Shown: in pieces, positions 15,330 through 22,096 of the stretch
How the letters are laid out: each line of letters starts with the position of its first letter
Numbering within the stretch: the stretch's first letter is position 1
Assembly (NCBI GenBank): GCA_964478515.1
Contig: CAYZIL010000029.1
Location: 1-22,783 of the forward strand
DNA: 22,783 nt
From: HGM13233 sp964478515
GTDB taxonomy: Bacteria; Bacillota; Clostridia; Oscillospirales; Ruminococcaceae
Reading direction: 5' to 3'
Position numbers and translations under genes: made by a program
Notes under the pieces: generated by a model
Database searches by the model: none
Seen by the model: only the letters and a program-made list of their open reading frames with translations
Told to the model about the DNA's origin: nothing

Positions 15330-15689
15330 ATGGCAGATTACGAGATTTATAAAATCGTCAAGGGAGACAACCTGACCAAGATCGCCAAGAAATACGGCAC
15401 CACCGTAAAAGAACTGGTCGACCTCAACAGCATCGCGAATCCCGACCTTATTTACGCCGGCGCGGACTTGAAAATACCCAATACCGCCACCGAAATAGCC
15501 AAGAAGCTTGAGGTCAAGGAAAAAGCCGCCGCTGCCGCCGCCAAGATTAAAGCGCAGGAAGTCAAAGAAAAGGCTGCCGAGGCCGCTGCAAAGCTCAAAG
15601 AAAAAGAAGAAGCCGCGGCAAAAGCTGCGGAAGAAAAGAAAGAGACCCTGGGCGATAAAATCGCCTCCGTTTTCAAAAAAGACAAATAA
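15330..15689 (+). CDS. leaderless LysM protein with Lys/Ala/Glu-rich tail
   Basis: A 119-aa protein. Residues ~5-50 are one LysM domain (YKIVKGDNLTKIAKKYGT, LVDLNSI, PDLIYAGADLKIP). The rest is a highly charged Ala/Lys/Glu helix made of K-E-K-A-A-A-like units, ending IASVFKKDK. LysM domains bind peptidoglycan or chitin-type glycans, but no signal peptide or anchor precedes this one. It is therefore either cytoplasmic, as with the E. coli potassium-binding LysM protein, or released by a non-classical route. The tail could bind nucleic acid or acidic polymers, which is inference. The start is ATG 15330, with AGGAGA upstream; ATG 15315 in the same frame is unlikely. A strong terminator follows. 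Confidence 0.88.
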   Translation: MADYEIYKIVKGDNLTKIAKKYGTTVKELVDLNSIANPDLIYAGADLKIPNTATEIAKKLEVKEKAAAAAAKIKAQEVKEKAAEAAAKLKEKEEAAAKAAEEKKETLGDKIASVFKKDK

Positions 15690-15696
15690 AGCCCGC

Positions 15697-15733
15697 AGCG
15701 CCGGCCGTCGTCAAGACGGCCGGCGCTTTTTTT
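15697..15733 (+). terminator. rho-independent terminator of the LysM gene
   Basis: A perfect 13-bp stem, AGCGCCGGCCGTC (15697-15709) with GACGGCCGGCGCT (15715-15727), a 5-nt loop and a seven-T run overlapping the stem end. It lies between convergent genes and its stem may also slow transcription from the minus-strand operon, although the T run on that side is poor. Confidence 0.95.
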
Positions 15734-15745
15734 CGGCACGGAGTT

Positions 15746-16921
15746 TTATTCCTGCATTGCGGTAATTTGAAAGCTTATGGAATAACCGGGCAGCGCGTAC
15801 TGTGAGTACAGCGCTTTTTTTACGCGCTGCAGAGCGCTGCGGCAAGCGGAAATGCTCTGAGCGGGCATGAGCAGCGCGTATTTTGTCGAGTCGCGGCGGG
15901 CAATTACGTCGCTGTGGCGCAGGTTGTCGCGCAGCGCCCGCAACAGCGATTCCATCAACCGCTCTATCTTAAGCGGGTCGTCAACTTGTTCGCCGTCGCA
16001 CTCTATGCTGCACAGCACCAGGTAAATGGGCAGTCTGTAACGGCGCAGGGTGCCCGAAATAAGGCAAAACATCTCGCGGAACACGGAAATGTCGCAGACA
16101 AAAGCGCTGTTGTCATTTTTCTCTAGCGACAGCAGCTCGTCGCGCAGCTGCTCAATATCGCCGCTGGCAAGCTGCTCGTTGCGGAGGATGAGCTTGTAAA
16201 AGCCGCGTATGTCTGCCGGCAGGTCGCGCCCGGATGCCGGCCGCGTGCCGGTGACAAAATTGTACTGAGAGAGAGCCTGCTCGTTTTCGCCAAGCTTTAA
16301 CAAAAAGGACATCAACAGCAGGTTTAAGCGCGGCTCATATGGGTCAAACTCAAGCGCGCGCCGTGCCGCCGCCACAGCGTCGACAGGACGCTCGGCCTTA
16401 GCCAACAGCCGCACGTAGTCGTGAGCAAGCGCAATAAATTTGTTATGCACTTTAGTGCCGCGCGTACTAATCCACATTTCCTGGGCGGCGTCGGGCAAAA
16501 GCTCGCCGTTATAAAGCTTTAGGGCCTGCTCGAAAAGAGGCTCGTTGCCGGCAAGGCTGTCGCAGTCTTTTAACTGTTCGCAAAGCTGCTCGAATTCAAA
16601 GATGTCAATGCCGTCGGCCAAATGGGGATTCCAGGCATAGCCGCCGCGCCTTGTCAAAATAGCGTTGTTCAAACCAAGGGCCTCAAGTTCGACGCGCATG
16701 CGGCTGACAAGTGTTTTCAGCGAATTGCTGGGGTTGGTGTTGGCGTCGCCGGGCCAGAGAATGTTGATAAGCTCGCCGCTGTCAATGTCGCTGCCGCATT
16801 TAAGAATGAGACACTCCAACAGCAATATCTTCTTCTTAGAACCGGACAGAGAGCTAATAATATCTTTGCCGTCAACAATAATGTGAAAACCACCCAGTGT
16901 GATTATGCCGATATTGCTCAT
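15746..16921 (-). CDS. SARP/BTAD-type transcriptional regulator with degenerate GGDEF-like C-terminus
   Basis: A 391-aa cytoplasmic regulator. Residues ~1-95 form an OmpR-type winged helix (ITLGGFHIIVDGK, a KKKILLLECLILKCG helix, NSLKTLVSRMRVELEALGL, ILTRRGGYAWNP). About 100-250 is a bacterial transcriptional activation (BTAD/TPR-like) domain, with FEFEQL and AARRALEFDPYEPRLNLLLMSFLLKLGE. The remainder follows a GGDEF-like plan: LLRALRDNLRHSDVIAR then RRDSTKYALLMP (342-353), where an active cyclase has G-G-D/E-E-F. The catalytic motif is lost, so it is at most a ligand-sensing or interaction domain. GGGGG lies 7 nt before ATG 16921; an upstream in-frame start at 16957 would overlap the PilT gene. 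It is the last gene of the pilus operon and probably controls it or its target genes. Confidence 0.83.
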   Translation of the reverse strand: MSNIGIITLGGFHIIVDGKDIISSLSGSKKKILLLECLILKCGSDIDSGELINILWPGDANTNPSNSLKTLVSRMRVELEALGLNNAILTRRGGYAWNPHLADGIDIFEFEQLCEQLKDCDSLAGNEPLFEQALKLYNGELLPDAAQEMWISTRGTKVHNKFIALAHDYVRLLAKAERPVDAVAAARRALEFDPYEPRLNLLLMSFLLKLGENEQALSQYNFVTGTRPASGRDLPADIRGFYKLILRNEQLASGDIEQLRDELLSLEKNDNSAFVCDISVFREMFCLISGTLRRYRLPIYLVLCSIECDGEQVDDPLKIERLMESLLRALRDNLRHSDVIARRDSTKYALLMPAQSISACRSALQRVKKALYSQYALPGYSISFQITAMQE

Positions 16922-16934
16922 TGGTTTACCCCCG

Positions 16935-17996
16935 TCAGTTATTAATTCTTTTGGCAAGAGACTCAGGAGAAAAACTGTAGCTCAGCGCGGTTTCGGCGCT
17001 GATGGCGCCTGCATTATATAAAGACAGCAGGGAGTTGTCCATACTCACCATACCCTGCGCGGCGCCCGAATAGATTACCGACTCAATTTGGTGGGTTTTT
17101 GACTCGCGAATAATATTGCGCACAGCTGTGTTGGCAATCATTATTTCAAAAGCCGGCAGCAGCCGACCGCTGAGCGACGGCACCAGCTGCTGACTTACTA
17201 CCGCTTGCAGTACCATTGACAGCTGCAAGCGGATTTGCGCTTGCTGGTGGGCGGGGAAGGAGTCGATTATTCGGTCTATGGTATTGGCGGCGCCGAGAGT
17301 GTGCAGCGTTGAGATTACCAGATGTCCGGTCTCGGCGGCGGTCATTGCGACGCTGACAGTTTGCGTGTCGCGCAGTTCGCCGATTAGAATCACGTCCGGC
17401 ACCTGTCTTAAGGCGGCGCGCAGCGCCGTGAGATAGTCGAGAGTGTCCAGCGAAATTTCCCGCTGGCTGACTATGCTTTTTTTGTGCGGGTGAAGGTATT
17501 CTATTGGGTCCTCAAGCGTAATGATGTGCTCGCTGCAGCGGGTATTAATGCGGTCTATCATGCACGCGAGAGTCGTGGACTTGCCGCTGCCGGAAGGGCC
17601 GGTCACTAATATTAGTCCCTTGGGGCGCTCGCTAAGCTCCATAACGCACTCGGGAATGTTCAGCGAGTCGGGCTGCGGCAGCACAAAGGTGATAACCCGT
17701 ATTACCGCGGACAGCGAACCGCGCTGCTTGTAGACGCTCGCGCGAAAGCGCGACAGGCCGGGAATGGCAAAGGCAAAATCGTCGTCGCCGCTGTCAAGCA
17801 GCTTGCTCATGTCGCGCTCGCCGGCTATGGCGTATATCTGGCTGACAAGTTCGCGAGTCATTGCCGAGGTAAGCTGCTCGTCGCCGCAGCGGCGCAATGT
17901 GCCGTCTGTCTTCATTGACAGCGGCAGGCCGGCGACAATAAAGACGTCGGACGCGTGGTCGGCGACAACGCCGGCAAGGATGTTTTTTATGTCCAT
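16935..17996 (-). CDS. pilT: PilT-type ATPase (type IV pilus retraction ATPase family)
   Basis: A 353-aa hexameric ATPase of the PilT/GspE superfamily. PilT-like N-domain (ASDVFIVAGLPLSMKTDGTL, 15-34), Walker A GPSGSGKS (133-140), Asp box EDPIEYL (162-168), Walker B DVILIGELRD (201-210), His box GHLVISTLH (224-232). A C-terminal region ending GMVSMDNSLLSLYNAGAIS resembles the PilT helix-turn segment. PilB/GspE proteins are longer and have a zinc-binding Cys motif; none is seen here. ATG 17996 gives the standard MDIKNIL start; a longer in-frame reading to 18068 would run into the preceding gene. The ribosome site is weak (AAAGCGG). It is the only ATPase in this operon, so it may power both directions, or a PilB is encoded elsewhere. 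Confidence 0.93.
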   Translation of the reverse strand: MDIKNILAGVVADHASDVFIVAGLPLSMKTDGTLRRCGDEQLTSAMTRELVSQIYAIAGERDMSKLLDSGDDDFAFAIPGLSRFRASVYKQRGSLSAVIRVITFVLPQPDSLNIPECVMELSERPKGLILVTGPSGSGKSTTLACMIDRINTRCSEHIITLEDPIEYLHPHKKSIVSQREISLDTLDYLTALRAALRQVPDVILIGELRDTQTVSVAMTAAETGHLVISTLHTLGAANTIDRIIDSFPAHQQAQIRLQLSMVLQAVVSQQLVPSLSGRLLPAFEIMIANTAVRNIIRESKTHQIESVIYSGAAQGMVSMDNSLLSLYNAGAISAETALSYSFSPESLAKRINN

Positions 17997-18009
17997 ATTT
18001 GCCCGCTTT

Positions 18010-18411
18010 CTAATTTTGAGTGTTGAGCTGTTCGCACCAGCAGACCACGTCGCAGCTGCCGTCGGCAAAAATGCAAAGCTGTATTTCCAGATATTTGTTC
18101 TCGTTTATTGCGCTCGTAAAGCTGACGTTGACGCTGCCGTCGCTGTATTCGGCACGGTAGTCGCCGGCGCTGTCCAGTTGACCGTCAGCGGCGTAGTCGC
18201 GGCACAGCTGCAGCATAAAGCGCTGCGCTTCGGTGTCGGCGGCGTAATATTCTTTTGTAGCCTGTGCCGCCTTTTGAGCGAGAGTGTACTCCGAAAGCGC
18301 ATGGGAATAACTCAGCGCCGCAAAACAGGCAAGCACCAAGCAGACCATGACGACGCACAGCGCCAGCGCACCGATTCCGAAAACACGGCCGCCGCTGTTC
18401 TTAGCCAACAC
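18010..18411 (-). CDS. small single-TM protein of the pilus operon
   Basis: A 133-aa protein with one N-terminal hydrophobic helix (~residues 11-34) and a short extracytoplasmic domain with three cysteines near the end (QLCIFADGSCDVVCWCEQ). The helix lacks the G|FxxxE prepilin signature, so this is a pseudopilin-like or accessory component rather than a standard pilin. GTG 18411 overlaps the upstream stop by 11 nt; TTG 18408 is an alternative start with better spacing from GGGGG. I recognise no family. Confidence 0.7.
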   Translation of the reverse strand: MLAKNSGGRVFGIGALALCVVMVCLVLACFAALSYSHALSEYTLAQKAAQATKEYYAADTEAQRFMLQLCRDYAADGQLDSAGDYRAEYSDGSVNVSFTSAINENKYLEIQLCIFADGSCDVVCWCEQLNTQN

Positions 18412-18823
18412 CGCCGCCCCCTTTCACCGCGCCGCACGACAGCGACAAAATTTCGCCGTTGGTACCGCTGAAAGTTATTTGGGCGCTTACCAGGCCGTCA
18501 AGCTCGCTGAGCGTTATCAGCGCCGTATATTCGGCGCTGCCGGCGGCGCAGGGCTGCCAGTCGCCGTCGTAAAACAACACGACGCCGCGGCCGTCCACGC
18601 GGCCGCCCAGCGCGGCGGCCGTGCTCACGGCGTCGCCGCCGCAAGCGCGCACCGTTTCGGCGGCGCTGACGGCACACACGGTAGCGCCGGAAAGCTCGGC
18701 CGCACTGCGGCTGCGGCCGGCAGCGGCGCTGAAAAGCCCGGTACATACTGCCGCGGCAAAGGCGAAAAATAAAAGCAGTATGCCGATTTGCAGCAGCAAA
18801 ACGCTGCGAGAGTTCTGTTTCAT
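18401..18823 (-). CDS. pseudopilin-like small protein
   Basis: A 140-aa protein. Its N-terminus MKQNSRS-VLLLQIGILLLFF has a short basic lead then a hydrophobic helix, with Gln where a prepilin would have Glu at +5, if processing were after Ser7. This makes it a possible non-canonical minor pseudopilin. The rest is Ala/Gly/Ser-rich with a small beta domain (VDGRGVVLFYDGDW, YTALITLSELDGLVSAQITF). The ATG overlaps the previous TGA (ATGA, 18820-18823), and GGAGGAG is close upstream. It is co-transcribed with PilC and PilT. No named family is recognised. Confidence 0.72.
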   Translation of the reverse strand: MKQNSRSVLLLQIGILLLFFAFAAAVCTGLFSAAAGRSRSAAELSGATVCAVSAAETVRACGGDAVSTAAALGGRVDGRGVVLFYDGDWQPCAAGSAEYTALITLSELDGLVSAQITFSGTNGEILSLSCGAVKGGGGVG

Positions 18824-19308
18824 GACTCCTCCGCCGCACCGCTGCGCAGCGACAGCAGCGCGGTGCGCTGCTCGGCGTCAGGCAGGGTGACATTAATGCT
18901 GAGTGCTCTGCCGGTGAGCGCAAGCGACATGTCGCTGAGCGCCATAATAGCTTGTCCGTCGGCGGAGCTCACAGCAGTGCCAGCGGGCACTGTGACCTCG
19001 CGCAGTTCGCCCGCAGCGACAAAAACCCAGGTTTCGAAGCGCTGCTCGGCGTAAATGTCGGTGAGAACAAGCGCGTCGGCGTCGCCCACGCTGTCAAGTG
19101 AGACGCACCCGGAATTATCGTGCTGCCGCACCTTTTGCGCAATATACAGCAGCGCGGTGCGGCGCTCAAAATCCTCCGCCGAGTTTTCGGCCGTGTCGCG
19201 GTAGACGCTGAGTCCCAGTGCCGCAAGAATAAACGAGCACAGCGCAAAGACGCCGATAAGCGCCAGCACGAACAGCAGGTCTATTTGATGGTTTCTCGGC
19301 CTATTCAT
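18820..19308 (-). CDS. DUF4860-type single-TM protein of the pilus operon
   Basis: A 162-aa protein with an N-terminal helix preceded by a short basic lead (MNRPRNHQIDLLFVLALIGVF, residues 1-21 in part). Then RRTALLYIAQKVRQHDNSGCV and a beta-rich tail with VLTDIYAEQRFETWVF. This order matches DUF4860 proteins, which recur in clostridial pilus-like operons. The helix acidic residue (Asp10) stands near the place of the conserved pilin Glu. ATG 19308 is preferred since AGGGTGA sits upstream; GTG 19320, overlapping the previous stop, would add four residues. Its role is probably a minor pseudopilin, which is inference. Confidence 0.78.
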   Translation of the reverse strand: MNRPRNHQIDLLFVLALIGVFALCSFILAALGLSVYRDTAENSAEDFERRTALLYIAQKVRQHDNSGCVSLDSVGDADALVLTDIYAEQRFETWVFVAAGELREVTVPAGTAVSSADGQAIMALSDMSLALTGRALSINVTLPDAEQRTALLSLRSGAAEES

Positions 19309-19316
19309 GCTCGCGC

Positions 19317-19616
19317 TCACCCTTTCGTATTCAGTGTAAAGACCCGGATGTCCGGCATTAAATTGGCGCCGATGTAGTTGTAATGGTAGACAAAACGCTC
19401 GCGGTCAAGGCAGAGCGCGTAATTCTGCTCTAAATAATCAATACTGTCGGGGAAAAAACCCTCAATAGCATAGCACTGCGCCGCGCTGCGGCGCACGGCG
19501 TTTTCCGCAAGCGCCAGCTGCTCGTCGTCGACACTGCCGGACAGTTGGGTAATCATTAACAAACACGCCACCAGCACCGCAGCGAACAGGGCAAAGCGGA
19601 CGATAAATTTTTTCAT
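19317..19616 (-). CDS. small single-TM protein after PilC
   Basis: A 99-aa protein with one N-terminal TM helix (residues ~5-26) and a compact domain containing ENAVRRSAAQCYAIEGFFPDS and DYLEQNYAL. It ends with NLMPDIRVFTL. The A-V-x-R-x-x-x-Q-C-Y-x-x-E-G-x-(F/Y)-P block resembles the region following the helix in several pseudopilin-type proteins (a helical sheath then a Pro-rich turn). There is no canonical prepilin cleavage site. ATG 19616 is 8 nt after GGGGTG, giving the natural MKKFIVRF start; TTG 19622 is unlikely. It lies 24 nt after PilC. Confidence 0.72.
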   Translation of the reverse strand: MKKFIVRFALFAAVLVACLLMITQLSGSVDDEQLALAENAVRRSAAQCYAIEGFFPDSIDYLEQNYALCLDRERFVYHYNYIGANLMPDIRVFTLNTKG

Positions 19617-19640
19617 AGACAATTCACCCCGGTCGTGTTG

Positions 19641-20672
19641 TTACAGTGCGGACATTACCTGCATTATCGGCAGCATTATCGACAGCAGCACGCCGCCGAC
19701 TATCAGCGACATTATTACGACTATTGTCGGCTCTATTGCCGCCAGCAAGCGCGAGACACGCTCATCGGCGTCGTCGGAAAGATGGCCGGCAACGGTATCC
19801 AACATTTCGTCCAACCGTCCCGCGCGCTCGCCGACAGCCAGCATTGAGACATACTCGCCCGACAGCATGCCGCATTCGGCCAGCGCGGCCGCGAGCGGCC
19901 GACCCTGCAAGACGAGTTCCCTCAGCTTTGCCGCTTTGGTTTGCATTCCGGGCGAGTCCAGCAGCTGGGTCAACAGCTCGACTGCGTCGTCTGTGTTGAC
20001 GCCGCTGGAAATAAGCATTGACAGCGCGTAGATAAAGCGGCTGGAATTTGTCGCGCTAGCAAGCCGGCGGGTAAAATACGACTCCTCAAAGGTGCGCGTC
20101 AGCAAGCGGCGCCCGGCCGCGCCGGCGCGCAAAATTAGATAAGCAGCCGCGCACACAGCCAGCGCGCCGAGCAATATATAGGCAACCAGCAAGATGCCGC
20201 CGCCGTTTTGCGCGGCGCGCAGGTACTCCGGCATAGAGATGCCTATTTGTTCAAAGACCTGCGAGAAAATCGGCAACGCCTGGGTGAGCAAAACAACTAT
20301 CACCGCGAGCATGACGAATATCATGGCCAGCGGGTAGACTACGGCGCTGACGGCGTCGTCGCGCAAGCGCTGTTCGCGCTCGTAAAAGCGGTACAGCGAT
20401 TCAAGCACGGCGTCAAGCCGGCCGCTGGTCTCACCGACGGCAACCAGGCGGACCGTGTAGTGGGAAAAGACCTGCGAGTCTGCCAGCGCCTCGCTAAGCG
20501 AACTGCCGCGCTGCAGCTGTGCCGCAAGCAGCGCGCAGACGTCCCGCAGCCGCCGGGTGTTTTGGGATATTATCGTCACCGACTCGCTTACTGTCACGCC
20601 GCTGCCGACGAGCATGCCGAGCTGTTTGCAGAAAAGTGCGGTGTCTTCAAAAGAGAGAAGCTTTTTTTTCAT
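19641..20672 (-). CDS. pilC: PilC/GspF-type inner-membrane platform protein
   Basis: A 343-aa protein of the type II secretion F / PilC family. Two homologous T2SSF domains: the first begins FCKQLGMLVGSGVTVSESV and ends with the first TM pair, including SSLSEALADS and LVAVGETSGRLDAVLESL. The second repeats this as FIYALSMLISSGVNTDDAVELL, GRPLAAALAECGM and MLAVGERAGRLDEMLDTVA, then a C-terminal TM helix (IEPTIVVIMSLIVGGVLLSIMLPIM). It anchors the pseudopilus and contacts the ATPase. At 343 aa it is a little shorter than the usual ~400, mainly at the N-terminus. ATG 20672 follows AGGGAGT by 8 nt. Confidence 0.94.
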   Translation of the reverse strand: MKKKLLSFEDTALFCKQLGMLVGSGVTVSESVTIISQNTRRLRDVCALLAAQLQRGSSLSEALADSQVFSHYTVRLVAVGETSGRLDAVLESLYRFYEREQRLRDDAVSAVVYPLAMIFVMLAVIVVLLTQALPIFSQVFEQIGISMPEYLRAAQNGGGILLVAYILLGALAVCAAAYLILRAGAAGRRLLTRTFEESYFTRRLASATNSSRFIYALSMLISSGVNTDDAVELLTQLLDSPGMQTKAAKLRELVLQGRPLAAALAECGMLSGEYVSMLAVGERAGRLDEMLDTVAGHLSDDADERVSRLLAAIEPTIVVIMSLIVGGVLLSIMLPIMQVMSAL

Positions 20673-20702
20673 ATGCAATTACTCCCTGACCGGCATGCCG
20701 GC

Positions 20703-21626
20703 TCAATAGTAATAAAGTGCGTTGTAGTTGTCGCCGTTGCCGACATAATCGGCGACTGACTCCGTGGCATAAGCGGCGGTTGCGGCGTAGGTCGGGTCCA
20801 TGCGCACCCACGAGTCGCCGTCAAAATAAATTATATTATCCACCCAGCCTATTTCGGCTATCCAGACGCTGATCCAGGCGTGGTAGGCGCTGCCGGAATA
20901 GCCGACGACCAGCTTTGTGGGGATGGACAAGCAGCGCAGCAAGGCCGTCATCAGCGAGGCGTAGTCAAAGCAGATGCCGGTTTTACTTTTGAGCACGGCG
21001 CTCAAGTCGGGGATGTAGACGCCGCTGCCCAGAGCGGCGGCAAGGTCGTAGTCATAGTCAATGTGGCCGACGACATAATCGTAAACAGCGCCGACAGCGT
21101 CGAGGTCGTCGGGAATATCGCCGCAAAGTTTGCGGCTCAGTTCAACTACGGCGTCGCCGTCGGAATAATTGACATACTGGTTGGGGTACAAGAACGGGCG
21201 CAGACTGTCGTTGAGCTGCACGTCAATATTGCCGCCGTAGACCTGAGCGTAGTTGTTGTCGCTGATATTTTCGTAAACGTTGAGCGTATAACTGCCGCTG
21301 CCGAGCGTCAGCGGAAAAATGTCGTATTCGCCGCGCTTGACTATGTCGTAGGTGTAGGTTGTGCCCTCGCAGGTCAGCTGCATTTTGACCTTTTCGTTGC
21401 TGCCGCTGTAATTCAGCGCAAAATACCCCTCGGCGACGTTTGAAATATCTATTCTGACGAGCTCGTTGCCGATAACGTCGGCGCCGGGGATGCCGGGCGT
21501 CAGCACCGCAATTTCGCGAGTGCCGGTGTGGACGTCGCTTTTTGTACCGCCGCAGGCGGCAAAAAAAGAACTGAAAAATATCAACAGCAAAACGACAGCT
21601 GTAGTATTCAGCATTTTTGCGCGCAT
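20703..21626 (-). CDS. transglutaminase-like lipoprotein, first gene of the pilus operon
   Basis: A 307-aa exported lipoprotein. Signal peptide with lipobox F-A-A-C (Cys25), a beta-sandwich-like middle (~45-140; carrier-type region seen in such proteins), then a transglutaminase-like core (~150-300). The core has catalytic Cys219 in KTGICFDYASL, His249 in SAYHAWISVW and Asp277 in RMDPTYA, the full triad of the papain-fold family. Such domains act as proteases, amidases or peptide cross-linkers; which one cannot be read here. GGAGGAG is 6 nt before ATG 21626. It sits on the operon promoter ahead of PilC, so it is probably made together with the pilus-like machine and works on the cell surface. 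Confidence 0.88.
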   Translation of the reverse strand: MRAKMLNTTAVVLLLIFFSSFFAACGGTKSDVHTGTREIAVLTPGIPGADVIGNELVRIDISNVAEGYFALNYSGSNEKVKMQLTCEGTTYTYDIVKRGEYDIFPLTLGSGSYTLNVYENISDNNYAQVYGGNIDVQLNDSLRPFLYPNQYVNYSDGDAVVELSRKLCGDIPDDLDAVGAVYDYVVGHIDYDYDLAAALGSGVYIPDLSAVLKSKTGICFDYASLMTALLRCLSIPTKLVVGYSGSAYHAWISVWIAEIGWVDNIIYFDGDSWVRMDPTYAATAAYATESVADYVGNGDNYNALYYY

Positions 21627-21674
21627 TGGACTCCTCCGGCGAAAAAGTTACAAAAATAAGTGAATATATAAAAA

Positions 21675-21703
21675 ATTATATCATCTAAGTTTGAAATGTG
21701 CAA
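21675..21703 (-). promoter_or_regulatory. promoter of the pilus operon
   Basis: On the minus strand, -35 TTGCAC (21703-21698), a 17-bp spacer and a perfect -10 TATAAT (21680-21675). It is followed by AT-rich DNA and the ribosome site of the transglutaminase gene. It is the only convincing promoter for the eight genes down to 15746. Confidence 0.85.
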
Positions 21704-22042
21704 TGTGCGCCGACGGAAGAAAAAATTAAAAAATGTGCCGCTTCAAAAGGCGCGGTGAGCACAAGCGCTATAAGGCCGAAATGCTGTGTGCATCTTTAGC
21801 AATGGTAAACGAACTTAGCAAAAATTGAGTAAAAAACTGAGTGTGATAAACGCCAAAATTTCTTTGGCGGAACTTGGGGGACGCTGTGCTTTGTCCTGGC
21901 GCACCCCGACGCCAGTTTTCGTTACAGTGCTTTTGCGCCTTGGTACCCGCCTCGTGCTGGTATAGCGCTTGGGCGCGCCAGCACAGCGCCTGTTTTTGAA
22001 CCCTTTGCCGGGGGCGAGGGTTGGCTGTAAGGCTAAATGGAA
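21704..22042. other. non-coding hairpin-rich region
   Basis: No gene is supported, but the stretch is packed with inverted repeats: CGCCAAA/TTTGGCG (21851-21869), CTGGCG/CGCCAG (21896-21915), GTGCTGG/CCAGCAC with an inner GCGC pair (21954-21984), and AACCCT/AGGGTT (21999-22022). It could be a structured RNA, an extragenic repeat element, or a series of 3'-end structures of the PhoU-domain gene. Long open frames on the minus strand here overlap real coding DNA and lack start signals. Confidence 0.55.
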
Positions 22043-22070
22043 GGCGCCCTTGCCAAAATGCAAGGGCGCC
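22043..22070 (-). terminator. hairpin, probable terminator of the PhoU-domain gene
   Basis: A perfect 11-bp stem, GGCGCCCTTGC (22043-22053) with GCAAGGGCGCC (22060-22070), has a 6-nt loop. It starts 27 nt beyond the minus-strand stop. The tail on that strand is TTCCATTT, so it is a modest U-tract. Confidence 0.55.
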
Positions 22071-22096
22071 GGAAATTGCATTCGCCGCGCTTTTGT

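Noticed and set aside
16935..17996. Calling the ATPase PilB/GspE
   Set aside because: It has the PilT-type N-domain and length (353 aa), and lacks the long N-terminal region and Cys-rich zinc site of PilB/GspE.
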